Positions 60,284 to 64,000 of a stretch of DNA of 64,000 nt are shown here, one piece after another (the first letter of the stretch is position 1; each line of letters begins with the position of its first letter). Location of the stretch: positions 1 to 64,000 of the forward strand of contig CAYHFW010000002.1 of assembly GCA_964355975.1 (NCBI GenBank), written 5' to 3'. The translations under genes and the position numbers were made by a program. Source of the stretch: F1-60-MAGs104 sp964355975 (GTDB lineage: Bacteria > Planctomycetota > Phycisphaerae > Phycisphaerales > SM1A02). The notes beneath the pieces were generated by a model that did not search any database, was not told the origin of the DNA, and saw nothing but the letters and a program-made list of their open reading frames with translations.

Positions 60284-60888
60284 CCATGCCGCGCCTCGCC
60301 GAGATGACTCTGCAAGAGTTCGTAGATGCGCTCGCTGCGAAGCAACCCGTTCCAGGTGGAGGCGCTGCCGCTGCGTGCGTACTCGCTCAAGGCGCAGCGC
60401 TGGGATCGATGGTGATCGCTTACACGCTCGGAAAGCCCAAGTTTGCTGAACATGAGTCGCGACTGCGACATTACGACGACCTGCTCGCAGCCGCGCGCTG
60501 CGAGGCGCTCGACCTCGGCGACCGCGATGCGAATGCGTATCGCGCGCTCAACACGCTCTGGAAGATTCCCGCAGCAGAACGCGCCGCGCGCGGTGATTGG
60601 CATGAAGCCGTCGCAGAGGCGATCGCAGCACCTGCAGCGATCGTTGACCTTGCCACAAGTGTGCTCGTCGTGCTCGCTGCGATGGCTGACATCACCTCCG
60701 CCCAACTTGCGAGCGACCTGACGATCGCCCGTCGATTTTCGCACACGGCGCTCGAGAGTGCGCTCGCGAACGTCGAAGTCAATCTTCCTCAAGTCACCGA
60801 TGACACCACGCGCGCAGCCCACGAAGCGTTTGTCGTCGCACGCCGCACTGAGGGAAGTCGACTCGCCGCTGCCTGCCGCTCAGCCTGA
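60280..60888 (+). CDS. Formiminotransferase-cyclodeaminase family protein
   Basis: The 202-residue all-helical protein matches the cyclodeaminase/cyclohydrolase (FTCD C-terminal) domain: EFVDALAAKQPVPGGGAAAA opens it, followed by SMVIAYTLGKPKF. Bacterial stand-alone copies may cyclise formimino-THF or act as methenyl-THF cyclohydrolases; activity not proven here. It starts at ATG 60280 in an ATGA overlap with pheT. Confidence 0.88.
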   Translation: MTMPRLAEMTLQEFVDALAAKQPVPGGGAAAACVLAQGAALGSMVIAYTLGKPKFAEHESRLRHYDDLLAAARCEALDLGDRDANAYRALNTLWKIPAAERAARGDWHEAVAEAIAAPAAIVDLATSVLVVLAAMADITSAQLASDLTIARRFSHTALESALANVEVNLPQVTDDTTRAAHEAFVVARRTEGSRLAAACRSA

Positions 60889-60896
60889 CATCTGCC

Positions 60897-61856
60897 ATGG
60901 AACTCACTCTGCTCCTTTTTGTCGGCGCACTCTGCGCCGCGCTGCTGCTTGTCTTTGGCATCGTGCGCGATGCCCGTACGCCATCGCGTGCAACGATGGG
61001 ATGGGCGCTCGCGCGAAAGTTGGCCGTCGATCCCGCGGCGCTTGGGTTGCAGTTCGAAGAAGAACTCTGGGGGGCAAACCAGAGCGCGTGGCGCATTCGC
61101 GGCGGTGCCCCATCGAGCGATCTCACAACGATCATCATTCATGGATGGCGCCGCTCGCGCATCGATTCACTTCGTCGCATCAACCCTTGGTATGGAGTGA
61201 GCAGTTCGCTCTTGCTTGTTGATCTCGCAGGGCACGGCGATGCTCCCGATGGACCAACAACGCTCGGGGTGCGCGACGTGCATGAGATCGTCACCCTTGC
61301 ACACGCGGTGGTTGCGTCGAGCGACCCAGCCGCAGCGCGCCCAACTCGACTCTTACTCGTCGGACACTCGCTTGGAGCTTCAATCGCACTGCGCGCCGCA
61401 GCTCAGTTACCACCCGAGTTTCTTGCGGGAGTTGTGGCAATCGCTCCCTACGAATCGCTCAAAGAACCGCTCGCCAACCGACTGCGCGCTCGCGCTCTAC
61501 CCGCCACACCCTTCGCCCAACTTGCGCAACTCTGGCTGCATGCGATCTGCGGTCGCGAGCGAAGTGTCATCGATGCACTCACTCAACTGCGTACAAGGAA
61601 TGTCTCGGCTCTCTTGATCGCAGGCGCTCAAGACGTAGTTGTGCGGCATGAGCACGTTGCGCATATTGCACTCTCCGCGGGTGTACCGCTGGTCACCGAC
61701 AGCGCATCTGGTCACGATGATCTTGCGACCGATTGTGACGCCGAATCAAGGCCGAATGCCGCACAGACAATGCAGGCGATGCGGCAGTTTCTCGACGCGA
61801 TCGCAACTACTTCGCAGCGGGAGCCGCGGGATTCAGCCAAGAAAAACGAACCGTGA
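60897..61856 (+). CDS. Membrane-anchored alpha/beta hydrolase
   Basis: The 319-residue protein has an N-terminal membrane helix (about 2-22), then an alpha/beta-hydrolase domain. The nucleophile elbow is LVGHSLGASIAL, the oxyanion region IIIHGWRRS, and a late Asp (GAQDVV) and His (SGHDD) complete a plausible triad. Substrate unknown. It follows the cyclodeaminase-like gene by 8 bp. The last 50 bp overlap the 3' end of the convergent gene. Confidence 0.88.
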   Translation: MELTLLLFVGALCAALLLVFGIVRDARTPSRATMGWALARKLAVDPAALGLQFEEELWGANQSAWRIRGGAPSSDLTTIIIHGWRRSRIDSLRRINPWYGVSSSLLLVDLAGHGDAPDGPTTLGVRDVHEIVTLAHAVVASSDPAAARPTRLLLVGHSLGASIALRAAAQLPPEFLAGVVAIAPYESLKEPLANRLRARALPATPFAQLAQLWLHAICGRERSVIDALTQLRTRNVSALLIAGAQDVVVRHEHVAHIALSAGVPLVTDSASGHDDLATDCDAESRPNAAQTMQAMRQFLDAIATTSQREPRDSAKKNEP

Positions 61857-63642
61857 GCGCCTTTGGCTCACTGCGAATCTCCCAGATCAGCGGACCGAGA
61901 TAACGGCTCAACATCGCGTGGGTGACCTTCTCGAGAGCGGGCTCGAGTCCAGGATCAAACTGCACAGGCATCAAGATGTCGAACGATCCATCCTGGGCTG
62001 CTTGCGCATCTTCCGCTGCGACGAATGCATCTGGCAACTCATCATCGAGCGCCAACAATGCTTTGCGCTGCTGATCGATCATCGTCGCCATATCGGTGTA
62101 ACCCCACCCGACGACTGGCCCAGTTGCAACCGCCGAGGCACACTGTCGGTAGAGCGCGTTCTCTGACAGCGACTTGACCGATGGGTCTCCCGACGTGCGA
62201 AGTGCTTGCTCAACTGCGGCCGGCGCTCCAATCACCATCGCGCCCGCGCCGAGACCAATCTCCATTCCAACTTCCTCGCCGCCGTACACAATTTGTCCCT
62301 GAAAGTCGCGCGGACTCATCCCCGCCGAAGGCAGCATCGTTGCGAGCACCGCATTCACCGCTGTTTCATCAGTGCATTTCACGGCAGTAAACGTCTGCGA
62401 TTCACCCGCTCCACCGCTCGGGGCGTGAGAGACCGTGAAGACGCCTGGTCCGAGGCACGAGAAGGCTTTGGTCAAGCCCGCGCCGTATTGCTGCATCATC
62501 GGCGCAGCCGCGTCCGCCTGATAGTCAGGAAGCGCAGCAAGCAAGTCTTCGATCATCGCCATAATCTCGCCGAAGCGCACATTGAGTCGTTGGTAGGTCA
62601 CCGCATCATCGCCCAATAGCGCTGGCGGCGTTTCGACAGGAGTCGCCTCAGAAAAGAGATTCATCAGCCCAATCTTTTCTCCTGGGATGTACGCAGCAGC
62701 AGAGAGAGTCAGCATCGACTGCGCATCATCGCCGCGCAGGCCAAGCGCAATCGCACGTACATCGCCAAACATTTTCTTGAGCACGATCGGCAATTCGCCA
62801 AGCGGTCCTGCCCAGACGGGCTCGAGCAGTTCTTGAAGTGGCGCAACAAGCAGGACAGCAGCCATGTCATTGTCGCCAATCACTCCATTGACCCCTTGCC
62901 AGTCGGCAGATTGCGCGAGCGCGCTTGCACCCTTTCCATTCGCGGCGGCGATCGCCTCTTCAAGAGTCGGCACTGTGCTCGATGCAAAGAACTGTGTGCC
63001 AACACGAACAAAGTAGAGCGCTTCAGGAAGCGCAACGATCTCTCCAAGCGCATCCATGCCCCGAGGGCGCCTGCGGCTTGGAGGCTGCGGATCGCTCGGA
63101 TCCAACTCTTCTGATTCTGATGGCAGAGTCACGCGCGTTGCCTTCGCGCCGCCTTGAATTTCGACTTGCTCGAACGGCGCTCCTGCCCCCTTTTCCATCT
63201 CAGCGATGAGAGCGGCGAATATCTTTCCGGCGAGGTCAGCGCGGTCCGCGTAGTCCGCCCAGAGCAGAAGCCCGAGCTCGGGCGCATCGAGTTCTTCATT
63301 GTGCTCGACAAACAGCGACAATCCCGCTGGGCCTGGCAATGGCACTTCGGTTGCGTCGACTCCGAGTCTCTGCAACTCTGCCGCACGCTTCTTTGCCGCA
63401 GCCTCGCGGCGTTCCTTCGCAACTGCTGCGATCTCGGGCGCTTCAAAAATCTGCCCAAGGGGCGATGCTCCAATGCGAGCAACTGTGGAGTGCACATCCT
63501 TCGCGCTCACGACGAGTGCGCTTCCCTTTGGCGCGAGCGCGGCAAAGTCGACGCCATCCCCGAGCGCAATTGGTGCGAGAACACTCACGCATCCAAGTGT
63601 CGCGACAAGAACAAGCCCAGAGTCAATTCGTACTCGTGCCAT
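61807..63642 (-). CDS. Exported protein of unknown function
   Basis: The 611-residue protein has a signal peptide (VLVATLGCVSVLAPIALG). Pro/Ala/Glu-rich segments, repeated alpha/beta elements such as VDATEVPLPGPAGLSLFVEH and VIGDNDMAAVLLVAPLQELL, and a C-terminal region with WEIRSEPKALTVRFSW follow. It has the look of planctomycete DUF3352-like proteins; I do not assign a function. The start is ATG 63642: AAGGAG at 63654-63649 is 6 nt before it, whereas ATG 63645 would be only 3 nt away. Confidence 0.8.
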   Translation of the reverse strand: MARVRIDSGLVLVATLGCVSVLAPIALGDGVDFAALAPKGSALVVSAKDVHSTVARIGASPLGQIFEAPEIAAVAKERREAAAKKRAAELQRLGVDATEVPLPGPAGLSLFVEHNEELDAPELGLLLWADYADRADLAGKIFAALIAEMEKGAGAPFEQVEIQGGAKATRVTLPSESEELDPSDPQPPSRRRPRGMDALGEIVALPEALYFVRVGTQFFASSTVPTLEEAIAAANGKGASALAQSADWQGVNGVIGDNDMAAVLLVAPLQELLEPVWAGPLGELPIVLKKMFGDVRAIALGLRGDDAQSMLTLSAAAYIPGEKIGLMNLFSEATPVETPPALLGDDAVTYQRLNVRFGEIMAMIEDLLAALPDYQADAAAPMMQQYGAGLTKAFSCLGPGVFTVSHAPSGGAGESQTFTAVKCTDETAVNAVLATMLPSAGMSPRDFQGQIVYGGEEVGMEIGLGAGAMVIGAPAAVEQALRTSGDPSVKSLSENALYRQCASAVATGPVVGWGYTDMATMIDQQRKALLALDDELPDAFVAAEDAQAAQDGSFDILMPVQFDPGLEPALEKVTHAMLSRYLGPLIWEIRSEPKALTVRFSWLNPAAPAAK

Positions 63643-63696
63643 CATGTACTCCTTCAAGTGAATGTGCGATATCTCGAAACGCGGTTGAGTCTTCGA

Positions 63697-64000
63697 TCAG
63701 CCGCCGCTTGCGTCTTTGACCTGCGGTGGATTCTGAAAATCTTTGCGCGGCGGCGGCTTCAGGTAGTTGTTTCCAGAATTCGGATTGTTGCGATCGAAGG
63801 CGAAGGCCTCGCGGTTGCGCACAAAGTCTTTGACATACCGAGCGGGAATCGCAAAGCCGAGCGACTCGCCACCACGAATGCCCATGTTGGTGATTCCAAC
63901 AATCTCGCCGCGCGTGTTGAAGAGCGGCCCGCCCGAGTTTCCAGGATTGATCGCTGTATCAGTTTGGATATAGGTGAGCCCTTCGAAGTTGCGTGAAGTC
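63697..64000 (-). CDS. Trypsin-like (HtrA/DegP family) serine protease, C-terminal part
   Basis: Only the 3' end is in the window; the gene continues beyond 64000. The frame has the catalytic-Ser motif TAINPGNSGGPLFN, then GEIVGITNMGIRGGESLGFAIPARYVKDF, as in the protease domain of HtrA proteins. Soon after, the protein ends in a Pro/Asn-rich tail, so no PDZ domain follows. The catalytic His and Asp lie outside the window. It is probably periplasmic. Confidence 0.9.
   Translation of the reverse strand, partial: TSRNFEGLTYIQTDTAINPGNSGGPLFNTRGEIVGITNMGIRGGESLGFAIPARYVKDFVRNREAFAFDRNNPNSGNNYLKPPPRKDFQNPPQVKDASGG

Overview
This 64 kb window is chromosomal DNA from a GC-rich, densely packed bacterium. 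It is most likely a planctomycete, and probably a member of the Phycisphaerae. That placement is an inference. It rests on a planctomycete-style tyrosine-recombinase tail beside a tRNA, a Bat-like VWA/MoxR/DUF58 operon with very large VWA membrane proteins, a short PheT without the EMAP tRNA-binding domain, many TPR/VWA/lipoprotein genes of unknown role, and the lack of operonic pheS or ribosomal context. Two runs of 100 N show that the source is a draft assembly. Both runs sit inside 18-bp tandem repeats.

Layout. 1-475: decayed integrase tail, a terminator and tRNA-Gly(TCC). 487-3026: accC, accB and a membrane-anchored unknown. 3042-5724: BtuF/BtuC/BtuD-type ABC importer. 5748-7058: coiled-coil membrane protein, then 55-bp intergenic repeats. 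7059-10768: ABC exporter, aroA, a GroES-like protein and a small membrane protein. 10795-19282: tyrosine catabolism (hpd, hmgA, fahA and an unknown gene coupled to fahA), interspersed with a large unknown, an RluA-type enzyme and a DUF192 protein. 19310-26304: MFS transporter, cardiolipin synthase, TPR lipoprotein, copper ATPase and apt. 26301-31149: trhO, a second RluA-type enzyme, TPR-sulfotransferase and a DASS anion transporter. 31210-36271: HicA-like protein, winged-helix regulator, cdsA, zinc-ribbon protein, 18-bp repeats, metallopeptidase, pyrD and a TPR-YggX fusion. 36257-48826: a seven-gene, same-strand, mostly overlapping operon with Bat-like VWA proteins, DUF58 and MoxR, plus a solute-binding lipoprotein and a permease fused to an NHL propeller. 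48874-50804: exported protein with (AQAAAD)n repeats. 50817-53580: iron uptake (BFD-like protein, feoA, feoB and a small Cys membrane protein) behind a Fur-box-like palindrome. 53565-64000: ispD, an Hsp70, a sigma-like factor, two paired lipoproteins, pheT, a cyclodeaminase-type protein, a hydrolase, an exported unknown and the end of an HtrA-like protease.

Genome organisation is the most striking aspect. About two dozen first-gene start codons are preceded by a TANNNT hexamer only 5-10 nt away, which suggests widespread leaderless transcription. Several divergent pairs have start codons only 23-60 bp apart, and in some the two -10 elements share bases. Downstream operon genes instead begin with 4-base overlaps (ATGA, GTGA, even TTGA) or with Shine-Dalgarno sequences. 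Convergent genes often overlap at their 3' ends, while two convergent gaps are filled by tandem repeats. The permease-NHL fusion inside the Bat-like operon, the unknown fahA partner and the leaderless/bidirectional promoters are the leads most worth following.
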